From JACPFJ01 sp036504875 (GTDB lineage Bacteria; Desulfobacterota; Desulfuromonadia; Geobacterales; Pseudopelobacteraceae): a stretch of DNA of 64,000 nt. Shown one piece after another: positions 51,435-62,000 of this stretch. Position 1 is the stretch's first letter, and the number at the start of each line of letters is the position of its first letter. The notes beneath the pieces were generated by a model. It worked only from the letters and a program-made list of their open reading frames with translations, did not search any database and was not told the origin of the DNA. Position numbers and translations under genes: made by a program. Location: NCBI GenBank assembly GCA_036504875.1, contig DASXUK010000016.1:1-64000 (forward strand), in the 5' to 3' direction.

Positions 51435-52439
51435 TTAAACCAGCTCTTTTTGACCGCCTGATAACCATTTCTCAAGCCTTTTCAGCCCCTCATCAACAGA
51501 TACCTCCGGCAGATACCCCAAATCCCTACGAGCGGCATCGATATTAAACCAATGAGCCGTGGCCAGCTCTTTGGCTATAAAACGGGTCATGGGGGGCTCC
51601 CCTGCGAGGGGTAACGCCCGCCACACAGTTTCGCAGAGCAAGCCTGCGGCATAGGCCAGTTGCGGTGATATCGTACGTGTTACCGGAGGGAGATCGGCGG
51701 CGGCCAGAATGCGGTTGACCATGTCCCAGAGTGGTAGCGGCTCACCATTGGAGATGAAATACGCCTTGCCGGCCACGGCGCTGCCTGGAACTAGGCGCTC
51801 GGCAGCCAAAAGATGGGCTCGGGCGGCATTATCGACATAGACAGTGTCTACCAGGCATGGGCGCTGTCCGATCCGGCGCAGTTTTCCAGCGCGTCCTTTG
51901 GCGATGATGCGTGGTACGAGATGGTTGTCGCCCGGTCCCCAGATCAGGTGCGGACGGAGTGCTACAGTGGCGAGACTGGGTGAGTTGGCCGCCAGGACCA
52001 GCCTTTCCGCGCTAGCCTTGGTCTGAGGATAGTGGGCAACGTAGCTGGCAGGGTAGGGAAGAGATTCATCGCCCCCTTCCACGTCTTGGCCGTCAAAGAC
52101 GACACTTGGTGATCCGGTGTAGACAAGGCGGTTAATGCCGAGTACCCGACAGGCCGCCAGGACATTTTCAGTACCGGTTACATTAGCCTGATAATATTCC
52201 TTGAAATCACCCCAGATGCCGGCCTTGGCAGCAACATGAAAGATGACGTCGCATCCCGTTGCCGCGGCCTCTACGGCAGCTCTGTCCTCCACTTCGCCAC
52301 GAAATTGCTCCACGCCAAGGCTTTTCAGGGCTGGATAGTCTCCACGGGAGAAGCTAGCCACCTGGTGTCCCTGTTGGCGCAGCATTCGCACAATTACTCC
52401 GCCCAAAAAGCCGCCGCCGCCTGTAACAAGCGCCTTCAC
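51435..52439 (-). CDS. oleD: OleD: 2-alkyl-3-oxoalkanoate reductase
   Basis: The 334-residue short-chain-type reductase has KALVTGGGGFLGGVIVRMLR (NAD(P)-binding GxGGFxG) and the active-site YPQTKASAERLV (YxxxK, about residue 142). VYTGSPSVVFDGQDVEGGDE and HLIWGPGDNHLVPRI are typical of OleD and 3-beta-hydroxysteroid dehydrogenase relatives. It reduces the beta-keto acid made by OleA to the 2-alkyl-3-hydroxy acid. It is the last gene of the operon and overlaps oleC by four bases. Confidence 0.9.
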   Translation of the reverse strand: MKALVTGGGGFLGGVIVRMLRQQGHQVASFSRGDYPALKSLGVEQFRGEVEDRAAVEAAATGCDVIFHVAAKAGIWGDFKEYYQANVTGTENVLAACRVLGINRLVYTGSPSVVFDGQDVEGGDESLPYPASYVAHYPQTKASAERLVLAANSPSLATVALRPHLIWGPGDNHLVPRIIAKGRAGKLRRIGQRPCLVDTVYVDNAARAHLLAAERLVPGSAVAGKAYFISNGEPLPLWDMVNRILAAADLPPVTRTISPQLAYAAGLLCETVWRALPLAGEPPMTRFIAKELATAHWFNIDAARRDLGYLPEVSVDEGLKRLEKWLSGGQKELV

Positions 52440-54076
52440 GAGATCCTCCGCCCTGCCCAGACAGCCAGTTTCTCGCGAAAGATTTTGGCATTGTGGCGTA
52501 TATCGACCGGGAAAGAGGGATGGAAAAGAAAGTCGGCAATCTTCATGGTGTGGATGTGGGATCTGGCGATTGCCAGCAGTTCCTGGCGCAGCTCTTCCTG
52601 GTTAACCGAACTCCCTTTTTCCAATTCGACACAAACCACCGGACGCTGATTTCCCTTGATGCCAACGCCAACCAAGGCTGTACGAAAAACAGCCGGATGG
52701 GTATTAAAAACACCTTCTACCGGAATGGTGTAGAGGGGGCCGGTAGAAGTCTCGACCCGGTGAGATTTACGCCCGCAGAACCAGATGCGGCCCTGTGCAT
52801 CCATCCCTCCCAGGTCGCCCATGCGATGAAAAAAACCGCCACTGGCAGGATCGTGGATTTTGGAAAGTAGATCCGCTTCTGCCCGGTTAAAATAGCCTCT
52901 GGTTACCTGCGCCCCCTGCACCACAATTTCACCGATTTTGCCGATCGGAACCCGCAGCGACTCGTTCCAGACCGGGATCGGATCATCGCTGATTTCAATA
53001 ATCTCCAGCCTTACTCCGGGTGCCGTGTTGCCGATGCAGACACCGCCGCCGTTGTCGGTGATAATCCTGGTCTCGCCCAGTATGGCATCACTGCCGATAG
53101 AGCAAACCGGCAGGGCCTCGGTGGCGCCATAGGGGGTGAAAATCTGCACTCCAGTGGTGAGCAGGCCTTTGAATCGTTCCAGAACGGATGCAGGTACCGG
53201 TGCGCCAGCGGATATGACCCGTTTAAGGGTCGGGAGCCGGACGCCATGCTCGGCGCCGTAGCGACCAACCCGGTTTAACAGGGCGGGAGAGCCGAACATG
53301 GTGGTGACCTTGTAATCGTTGATGGCGGAGATAATTTTGACCGGATCAACCGAAGCGGGGCGGGTAAAGTCCATTTCCGGGATAACCGCGGTCATGCCCA
53401 GGGCCGGGGCAAACAGCGCGAAGAGCGGAAAGGTTGGGAGATCGATCTCGCCCGGTTCGATGTTGTAGATCTTGCGCAACGCCTCGACCTGAGCGGCGAA
53501 GTTACCGTGGCTGTAGACAGCGCCTTTGGGGGGGCCGGTGCTGCCGCTGGTAAAGAGGATTGCCGCGGTCTCGTCTTGACCGGTTCGGGCGGTGGGAAAG
53601 TCAATCTCCTGCTGATCTTGCTGGATGAGCGCCCTAAGGGTTGACCCACCCCAGAAAAGACGGTGCCCGACGGTTATTAAGGTGCGTAGCGAGTTGCGGC
53701 CCCAGCCGAAAAGCAGCCGCGCGATGTGTGCCTTGGGGATGCCGATGAAGGCCTGCGGCTCGGCCTCGGAGATGCAGCGCTTCAGATTCCTGATCCCCAG
53801 GCCGGGATCGATCAGTACCGGAACCGCTCCGACTTTGAACAGGGCAAAGGTCAAGGCGAAGAATTCCGGGGAGGGGCTAACCATCAGCACGGTGCGTACA
53901 CCCCTGACAATGCCGTTAGCGACCAGGCCGTGCGCAATTCTGTCACACAAGGCGTTCAGCTCGTGAAAGGTAAGCCTGCGGTTCTCACGGGGGAAGATGA
54001 TGGCGGTCGTATCAGGCTGACGTCTGGCCATCTCGGGCAGGTGTGCAGCGATATTTACAAAGCTGTTGGTTGTCAT
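52436..54076 (-). CDS. oleC: OleC: beta-lactone synthetase (AMP-dependent ligase family)
   Basis: The 546-residue adenylate-forming enzyme has ILFTSGSTGPPKGAVYSHGN (phosphate-binding loop, about residue 185). FTPYGATEALPV and MGDLGGMDAQGRIWFCGRKS of the C-terminal region follow. It activates the hydroxy acid from OleD and closes it to a beta-lactone. ATG at 54076 overlaps the oleB stop by four bases; the longer frame to 54217 runs inside oleB and is not the start. Confidence 0.9.
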   Translation of the reverse strand: MTTNSFVNIAAHLPEMARRQPDTTAIIFPRENRRLTFHELNALCDRIAHGLVANGIVRGVRTVLMVSPSPEFFALTFALFKVGAVPVLIDPGLGIRNLKRCISEAEPQAFIGIPKAHIARLLFGWGRNSLRTLITVGHRLFWGGSTLRALIQQDQQEIDFPTARTGQDETAAILFTSGSTGPPKGAVYSHGNFAAQVEALRKIYNIEPGEIDLPTFPLFALFAPALGMTAVIPEMDFTRPASVDPVKIISAINDYKVTTMFGSPALLNRVGRYGAEHGVRLPTLKRVISAGAPVPASVLERFKGLLTTGVQIFTPYGATEALPVCSIGSDAILGETRIITDNGGGVCIGNTAPGVRLEIIEISDDPIPVWNESLRVPIGKIGEIVVQGAQVTRGYFNRAEADLLSKIHDPASGGFFHRMGDLGGMDAQGRIWFCGRKSHRVETSTGPLYTIPVEGVFNTHPAVFRTALVGVGIKGNQRPVVCVELEKGSSVNQEELRQELLAIARSHIHTMKIADFLFHPSFPVDIRHNAKIFREKLAVWAGRRIS

Positions 54077-54984
54077 GCCTTGCAATTGCTCACGGCTGCT
54101 GTTCTGTCCAGAAAACCGGCGATCATCGGCACCACCGTCTCTTGCAGGTCCTCCAGGATATAGTGACCGGCCTCGGCGAAGCTGTGCACCTCTGCCTTGG
54201 GAAAACGCCTTTGCCATTCGTCCCGGAAATGGCGGTCAAAGACGAAATCCAGCTCGCCCCAGATAATCAGCATCGGTAGGTCGCGGAACTGATCTATTCC
54301 GGCTGATATAGCACTGACCAGATCATAATTCCGGTCGCCAGGCGTTAGCGGAATATCCTGTACGAACCGCAGGGTGGCGATCCGGTTTTTCCAGGAATTG
54401 TAGGGGAGTCGGTAAAGGCGGCGCAACTCCGGGGTCATCGGATTGCGCTTGCAACCGACATAGGATGCGGCCAGGCTGAAGGCATTGAAACCGCGCACCA
54501 AAAAGGCACCGATGGCTGAGTCTCGACAGATCCTGAGGGCTGGCGGAAAGGGTTTGGTCTTTGGGAGATGAAAGGCCGCGGTATTGAGAATCACCAGCCG
54601 CCTGATCCGTTCCGGATGGCGCACAGCATAGGCCATGCCGATCATGCCGCCCCAGTCGTGCAGCACCAGGGTGATATTTTCGGTGAGCCCTAGGTGGTCA
54701 AGGAGGCGCTCCAGGTCATCCACTCTTTGGGAGAGGGTATAGTCGTAGCAGTCATCGCCCGGTTTATCAGACAGGCCACAGCCGATATGATCGGGCACTA
54801 TGCAGCGATAACGGTTGGCTAGGGCCAGGGTCAGGTTGCGGTAATAAAAGGACCAGGAAGGATTGCCATGCACCATGATCACCGGCGGACCGCTCCCTTC
54901 GTCAAGGTAGTGATAGCGCAGGCCGCCCAGGGCGAGAAAATTGCCGGTGAAGGGATAGTGTCGCTTCAAGTCATCCTGATTCAC
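54073..54984 (-). CDS. oleB: OleB: beta-lactone decarboxylase (haloalkane-dehalogenase-like hydrolase)
   Basis: The 303-residue alpha/beta hydrolase has MVHGNPSWSFYYRNL (oxyanion loop) and nucleophile Asp110 in LVLHDWGGMIGMAYAV. A late acid and His lie in VHSFAEAGHYILED. OleB turns the beta-lactone into the cis-alkene with loss of CO2. It overlaps oleA and oleC by four bases each. The order A-B-C-D matches complete hydrocarbon clusters. Confidence 0.9.
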   Translation of the reverse strand: MNQDDLKRHYPFTGNFLALGGLRYHYLDEGSGPPVIMVHGNPSWSFYYRNLTLALANRYRCIVPDHIGCGLSDKPGDDCYDYTLSQRVDDLERLLDHLGLTENITLVLHDWGGMIGMAYAVRHPERIRRLVILNTAAFHLPKTKPFPPALRICRDSAIGAFLVRGFNAFSLAASYVGCKRNPMTPELRRLYRLPYNSWKNRIATLRFVQDIPLTPGDRNYDLVSAISAGIDQFRDLPMLIIWGELDFVFDRHFRDEWQRRFPKAEVHSFAEAGHYILEDLQETVVPMIAGFLDRTAAVSNCKA

Positions 54985-56024
54985 CAGGAAACCCCCAGCA
55001 TAAGGCAGTTCAGGCCGCTCCCGATCCCAAGGAAGGCGACCCTGTCGCCCGGTTCGAGCATCTCCCGTTCCGCAGCGATCGCAGCGGTTAAGGGTAGTGA
55101 TACGGTACCCATGTTGCCCAGGAATTCAAAGGTGGTGAAGTCCTTTTCGGCTGAGACGCCGAGAGTTTTGAGGATTGCAGTCTGGTGGGCCGAGCCGACC
55201 TGATGGCAGATGACCCGGTCAACCTGGTCGGCCCGCCATCCCATTTGCGGCAGGAATGCATCCCAGGTGCGACGCCCCAGCGCTACGCCGTAGTTCATGA
55301 CGTTCACCCCGTCAGTCGCCATGGTCTGCTTGTAACTGCCATTCCCGTCGGTGGTGATACCCCATAGGCAGAGGGTATGATGTTCCGGCGCGGCCTGGGT
55401 AATGCCGCCGAGAAGTCTGCGACGGTCGGCTCCGGAAAAAGAACCGTCGGTAAGCAATACGGCAACAGCACCGGAACCACCGGTCAGGGTGGCCAGTGAA
55501 GAGGCAAAATGCTCCATGCGCCGTTCTTCAAGCATACGCGCGATCATGATGTCGTTGATCTCGCGGGCGCTTTCACAGGAGACCACCAGACCGGCCTTGA
55601 TCTGGCCGAGTTCGATCCTGTTGGCCAGATCGAGGATGCCATTGAGGACACCGAGGCAGGCATTGGAGATATCAAACACCGCCGTATCTCCTCCGATACC
55701 AAGTCCGGCGGCCACGCGACAGGCGGTGGCCGGCTCGAACTGTTCCCGGCAGACACCGGTGTAGACAAGAGCTCCGATCTCGCGTGGGGAGATTCCCGCG
55801 GCATCGAGCGCCTTCCTGCCGGCGGCGATAGCACCCTGAGAAAGCGGATAGCCTGGCTCCCACCAGCGCCGTTCGCGGATCCCGGTCAGGGCCTGCAACT
55901 GTCCCCGTGCAATGCGCAGGTCGCGGTAAAGCGGCTCCAGGCGCCCTTCAAGCTCGGTCGAGGTGACTACCACCGGCGCCAATTCATAGCCCAGCGATTC
56001 AATAATTACTTTGGAATACTTCAT
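54981..56024 (-). CDS. oleA: OleA: thiolase-fold acyl condensing enzyme
   Basis: The 347-residue enzyme is of the ketosynthase III/thiolase group. The active-site Cys123 is in DISNACLGVLNG and a Glu (residue 97, in CREQFEPATAC) sits where the OleA catalytic Glu is expected. HQVGSAHQTAILKTLG carries the His and FEFLGNMGTVSLPLTAAI the Asn region. OleA joins two activated fatty acyl chains head-to-head to a beta-keto acid. Its start overlaps the end of the upstream synthase by four bases, so it is translated directly behind it. Confidence 0.92.
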   Translation of the reverse strand: MKYSKVIIESLGYELAPVVVTSTELEGRLEPLYRDLRIARGQLQALTGIRERRWWEPGYPLSQGAIAAGRKALDAAGISPREIGALVYTGVCREQFEPATACRVAAGLGIGGDTAVFDISNACLGVLNGILDLANRIELGQIKAGLVVSCESAREINDIMIARMLEERRMEHFASSLATLTGGSGAVAVLLTDGSFSGADRRRLLGGITQAAPEHHTLCLWGITTDGNGSYKQTMATDGVNVMNYGVALGRRTWDAFLPQMGWRADQVDRVICHQVGSAHQTAILKTLGVSAEKDFTTFEFLGNMGTVSLPLTAAIAAEREMLEPGDRVAFLGIGSGLNCLMLGVSW

Positions 56025-59000
56025 ATCATCCTTACCGTAAAATCATTCATCTGGTAGATCATTTTACCGTCCACGGCCAGGAACCCATCCGCGGTCATTA
56101 CTCGTTCATCTTCATCAACTGCCGTTATCCAAGCCTGAACACTGACCAGGCTGTTAGTGGGTACGATCTGTCCCCGATAGAGCCAGCGTTGCCTTTTCCC
56201 CAAGGCTGTGGCTTCCAGGATATCTCCCTGTTGCCAGCCCCAGCGCTCCACTGCCGCGAATTTTACCAGCTGGATAAAAGATTCCAGCCCGAGCGAACCG
56301 GGAGTAACCGGGTCTTCATAGAAGTGGGCCTTGAAAAACCACTCCTCCGGGGCAACATGCTTAACGCCGCGGATGTAACCCAGCCCTTGCGGCCCGCCAT
56401 CTGCTACAAACAACTCAATCCGGTCGATCATGCGCAGCATCTTTTCAGGGAACGGCTTCCCTTCCGGGTAGGCCAGGCTACGTCCTCGCCCGGCTTCGGC
56501 AGCTGTAGGCTGGTAGGGGGCGGCGTCGCGGATGCCGACCTGTTGCCCTAGGGCCTCTTTGGAGAAGAAGCCGAACATGGTTTCACCGTCGTAGATGATG
56601 CCGTGTTGGTCTGCCACGGCGAAATCAAACTCCTGGATGATCATGCCGCCGCTGTTGGCAACCTTTTTGAGGGTCGCGGTGGCGGTCAGGGTGCCGGAGT
56701 CGGGTGTGATCGGGCGATGTTGAATAGCGCTGCCTCCCAGATTGCGGAAGGAGATATCGGTCGGGCTGGTGAGCGCCGAACCAACGTAGGCTGCCAGCCA
56801 GCCGCACGGTTGCAGGGCGGCCTCCAGAAGAACGGCAAAGGGCATGCGCGGCTGTTGATCGGCAGTGAAATACCAGGCATTCGGCGGTACCTCATACTGC
56901 GCCTCGGCCATGGCCCCGGCTACCATTTGCCAAGGCTCCCCTTTTATAGCGGTGACACGATCCATGAACTGGAAAGGGGGTCTCGGGAGACGGGCGATCT
57001 TTCGTCCGGCATCGAAGATCCGGTACGGTTCGCCAAAGCCCTCGGAAGGCTTGCCGTTACTGTAGGCCAGGATCTGCTCTTTGGTGTAGATGGCCGGCTT
57101 GATGTAATCGACCAGGTTATCGGAGCTTTTCTTGTGCCACAAAGACTCGAGCTTGGCCTGGTCAGTGCCGCTTAAGCGCACCGACATGCTGGTGATCTCC
57201 ACGATCGGCTTGCCGTCGGCGTACATCAAGGCGTCCACCACCGCATACGGCTCAGGACGATAGCCGAGTTCCCGGATGCTGACCTCGTAGGTCACAACTT
57301 TGGTGGTTTCCAGGACCTGACCGCGGCAGATGAGCTGACTGGCCACACCCGGAACCGGTTCCCAGACCGAACCATCGGCTTCTGCTACCCATCCCATGCG
57401 GAGCAAGAAGATGCGCAGGGTATGGAGGCAGCACTCGTACATCAAGGTGCCGGGCATGACGCGGTCATCCACAAAGTGGCAGGTGATGAACCAATCATCG
57501 GGTCGGATGTCCGCCTCGGCACGGATTTGTCCGAGGCCGCAGCGTCCGCCGGTCGGGTCGATATCAATGACCCGGTGAACAAGACGCATCATCCCGCCCG
57601 GGATGGTCAGGGGGCGCGACAGCCTGATATCGGAAAAAGGCTTCCCGAAACAGCCGGCCAGATCTCCGTTGCGAAGCAGTTCCAGCTGCCCGGCATCGTA
57701 ACATTCGCGCACCATCGGCACCAGTTCGGTCCAGTCATCCGGGCGAATCCCTGTTGTAGGGCGCAGGTCAATGGCCGGGCGCACGATACCTTTGCCGTCA
57801 TCCAGTGCTTTAGCGGAAAAGAAACCGGCGCAGCCGTCGCGCATGGTCAGCAGCGGTTCACCGTTGACCGTGGCTTCGAAATGAAAGCGAAACAGATGGG
57901 TATCGCCCTGGCGGAAAAAGCGGTCGATGCGGATATCGTAATGGATGGTCTCACCCGGTCCGGGGAGCGCACGGTGAAAGGTGACCACTGCGTCCAGCAG
58001 GCGGTAGACGGCCAGTCCGCAGGTGATAAAGTCGATACCGAGGTACCCGGAGAGGAACAGGTCGGCTTGGCCGGCCTCTACGGCAATACAGGTCGGGATG
58101 CGGTTGCCATCCAGATACCAGGAATCGGCATGGATATCGTGCTCGGTCACCACCCGGCCGCTGCTCATTGATTTGGCAGTTCCTTCCACACAGATGATCC
58201 GGTCTACCAACATGAGCGGCTCATCCGGCAGCCGAACCCGGGTGGGCAAACTGTCCAACTCGGCAAAGTCGGGGCCGAGCATGCGGGCTACGCTGCCGCG
58301 GGCAAATTCAAGGCACATTTCACGATTAAAAGCGGCTGTGGTCAGTGTCGGCATTGTCACAACAGCAGCCTGAGACCTAACACTAGAGGGGAGATCCGGG
58401 TAAATGAACCCAAGCTCCTCCGGCAATACATCTTCTCCCAGCGCCAGGTGCAGGGAAGCCTGCAATGTCAGCGCCTGTGCCATGGAACTGGTAAGGCTTT
58501 CGGCAACGTGCAGATAGGTTTCGTGAGCCTTGAGGTGTGCCTCCTGAGCGGCGGCAAACTCGTGCATCAGCGGATCAAGAACCGGTTCAGCATCTGAACG
58601 GCGCTCGGCTATGAACTGAGGGCCAGGCGCATAGGCAAAGCCCAAAGAGGGAACGCTTACCGGGGGTGCCGGAGCTGCCATTCGGCGGGGTAAAAGCGGC
58701 GGCTGGAAAGGATCTCCGCCGAAGCCGACCCGGACCGACGTGTTTTTTATGCTACTGGCTTGTACTGGCGGCGCGGCAAACAGAGGCGACAGATCCACCG
58801 GCACCCGCTCGGCGATTAGTTGCGCCAGAAGTCTTAGCAGACCCGAGGTGGCGGCTTGGCCCTGATGAAGGCCGGATCTGGCCAGATTGGGGCGACCTTC
58901 GAGGATGCGATCAATCATTCGACTGCAGGAAGTCCCCGGCCCCATCTCGATGAACAGACGAACCCCGTCGGCATAGGCCTGTTCAATGACAGTCGGAAAA

Positions 59001-62000
59001 TCAATCCCTTCTACAGCCTGAGCCAGTATCGAATCAGCGGCCCGCTCGCGGTTGACCTGATACGATTTTCCTTTGGCACCGCTGTAAAAGCGGATTCCGG
59101 GGGGGGGCGTGGTGGAAAAGAGGTGCAGATTCCGATAAGCTTCGCCGACTTCGCGCGCCACGTCACAGTGGACCGTGGTGACCCCTTTTAACGGGAAAAA
59201 GCGGCAAGCAAGCGTTGCAACCAGGCATTCGACCTCGACAGCCGCGCCGCCGATCACACATTCATCGGGTGTATTGACGATCAACAGATAGACCCTGGCG
59301 GTTGAACCAAGCGCCTTACGAACAGCTGCAGCCGGAGCCTCGACAACGCCGATGCGCCAATCTACCGATTCACCTTCGCCCAGACCCCACGCCGCTCGGG
59401 CCGCCCGGCATTCTCCAGCCAGATCACGGGTGAACAGGGTCGAGTTGTGAATGCGTATCAGCATACCATCCCGGTCGTGCCAGGCTCCCAGAGCAAAAAG
59501 CCCGGCCGATTCCCCCAGGCTGTAACCGATTACCGAACGGGGTTGCACCCCAAAGCTCCTCACCAGGTCACTGACAGCGCAACCGGTTGCCACCTGCCCG
59601 AATATCACTGCGCGGTGATCTTCATCGATCTCGGCCATTGCGGCTCCATTCCAGAAGCGCTCAGGCTGAAACTGGCTGCGGAGATAGAGATTGTCGGCAT
59701 CCTGGTTGCGAAAAATCCCTGGCCACCGGCAGGAGAGATCCATACTCATTCCGGGGTAGTGATTGCCTGAACCGGGGAAGACAAAGGCCAGCTTTCCCTC
59801 GCGGCCCAGCGGCTGGGGGGAGTAAAACAGGCGGTCAAGATAGGAGGGATGGAGCAGGGGCGCATCCGCTCCACCGCCGCTGGTTGCCTGCTGTTCGCCC
59901 TGGTCGATCAGTGCGGCAAGTTCGTCGCGATTGCGCGCTACGATGGCAATAGCAAGGGATTTTGCATGCGAAGGTTCTGCACGGCTGTGCCATTCCCGGG
60001 CCAAGAGGGGAAAATCGCCTTCCTGGGACTGGTGGGCGCGAAGCCTCAGTAAATCAAGTCCCCGGGCCAGTTCTGCCTGATTATCGCCTGTAACGGCAAA
60101 GATGAATTCCGAGCCGAGGCCGAGCGGAGAGATTCTTTCCGGCTCCAGCCTGGCAGGAGGATTGTCCCACCCCTCCAGAACCACATGACTGCAGGTGCCG
60201 TCAACACCGAAGACGCTGACACCGGCCCGCCGGGGGCCCTCGGCGCGATTGCGGAGCCAGTAACGAGGGGCGCGCGGCAGATAGAGCGCGCCAGGCTCTT
60301 TCAGCTCGGCACAAGCGGTCTCAATTCCACGACAATGCGGGATGATCTCCTGGTACAGGGCCAGACTGCAGCGCACAAAAGAGGCCAGGCCCGAGGCTGC
60401 TCCGGTATGGCCAATATCGGACATGATGCTGGATACAGCACAGGATCTGTCTTTGCGGGGGGTTGAGTCTTCCGTTGTTGCTGCGCCGAAGAATTGCGAC
60501 AGGGCGGTCGCCTCCATGCGATCCTCGGCCGGATGCCCGGTACCGTGCGCTTCAATATAGCTGACCGTGGCCGGATTAACGCCTGCGTCATTGTAGGCCC
60601 GGTCCAGGGCCTGGCAATAGGTATCCTTACCTGGAATCAGGGTTTCGCCGCCTGAGCTGCCGATTCCTTTGATAACGGCATAGATCCGGTCGCCATCCCG
60701 TTCGGCGTCGTCCAGACGCTTCAGCACTACGGCAGTGGCGCCTTCTCCGATGAGGCCGCCATCCGCACGGGAATCAAAGGGAAGAGCCCGGCCGGATGGT
60801 GAGAAGTTGCGACCGGCATGATGGCCAAGAACCGCACGCAGATCGCCGGCCAGATCAACAGCCCCGACCAGAGCGCGGTCGATCTCTCCCAATTGCAGGA
60901 GGCGGACAGCGGTTTCCACTGAGCGGATGCCGGAGTTTTCTTCGCTTGAAATGGTAAAGCCCGGGCCGCCGCAGCGGAACTCTCTGGCAATCCGGCTGGC
61001 CACGATGTTGCCGAGCGCCCCCATGGTGCGGTTAGCGGTCAGGGGCGGGGAGGCTTCGTCTCGGAGTTGGGCGATCCAGGTCTCCAGCTCCTCCGGTGCA
61101 AGCTCACGACCCATTTCCTTGGCCCAGGCCCGTGCCTTTTCAGCCAGTGACCAGCGGAAACTGAAATTGGTGCTGTTGAGATCCAGGGCGATGCCGATGA
61201 AGACACCTGTCCGCAGGTTTTCTTCACGGTCAAGACCGGCATCGGACATGGCGCCGGCCGCTGTCTGAAGCATGAGCAGCTGCTGGGGCAACATTTCTTC
61301 CATCTCGCGGGGCGGGATGCGGAACTGTTCTGTTCCGACCTCTATATCGTCCAGAAAAAAGCCCTTGAATGGAAAGTTGTTCAGCCCTTCAGCACGATAC
61401 CAGGCGCTTTCGTCGGCTCCCCACCATTTGCTTGGGGAACCGGGGCTGATTTTTTCGACCCCACCAAGTACCCGCTCCTGAAAGGATCGCAATGATTTGC
61501 AAGGGCCGAAGCGGGCATCCATTCCAACCACTGCCACGGCTGTTTTATGTTTTTTTTCGCTTTTTGGCTGTCTGGCTGCTTTGGATACCGGGAGCCATTC
61601 CTCAAGAAGCAGATGGGCGTTGATGCCACCAAAACCAAAGGCGCTCACTGCAGCGCGTCTGGGAATGCCATCACCCCGGCGACGCCAGGGCATTTCCTCG
61701 GTCAGGACACGGAAGGGGCTGTTGTCGAGATCCATGCCGGATTGCGGGGCGCTGAAATTGGCAGTAGGGGGCAGTATTTCCCCGCGCAGAGCCAGAAGTG
61801 TCTTGGTAAGGGCGGCTGCCCCGGCAGCGGTAAGCAGATGACCAATATTTGATTTAACCGAACCGATGATGCAGGGGGTTTCGGTTGGTCGCACATCGCC
61901 CCATAGTTCCCGCAGACTGGCTACTTCGATGGCATCGCCAACCGGAGTGCCGGTGGCGTGGCATTCGATCAGATCAACATCGCTCGGTGTCCAGCCGGCC

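Noticed and set aside
52436..54217. Longer oleC reading from 54217
   Set aside because: The extra 47 codons lie inside oleB in another frame; ATG 54076 shows the usual four-base coupling.
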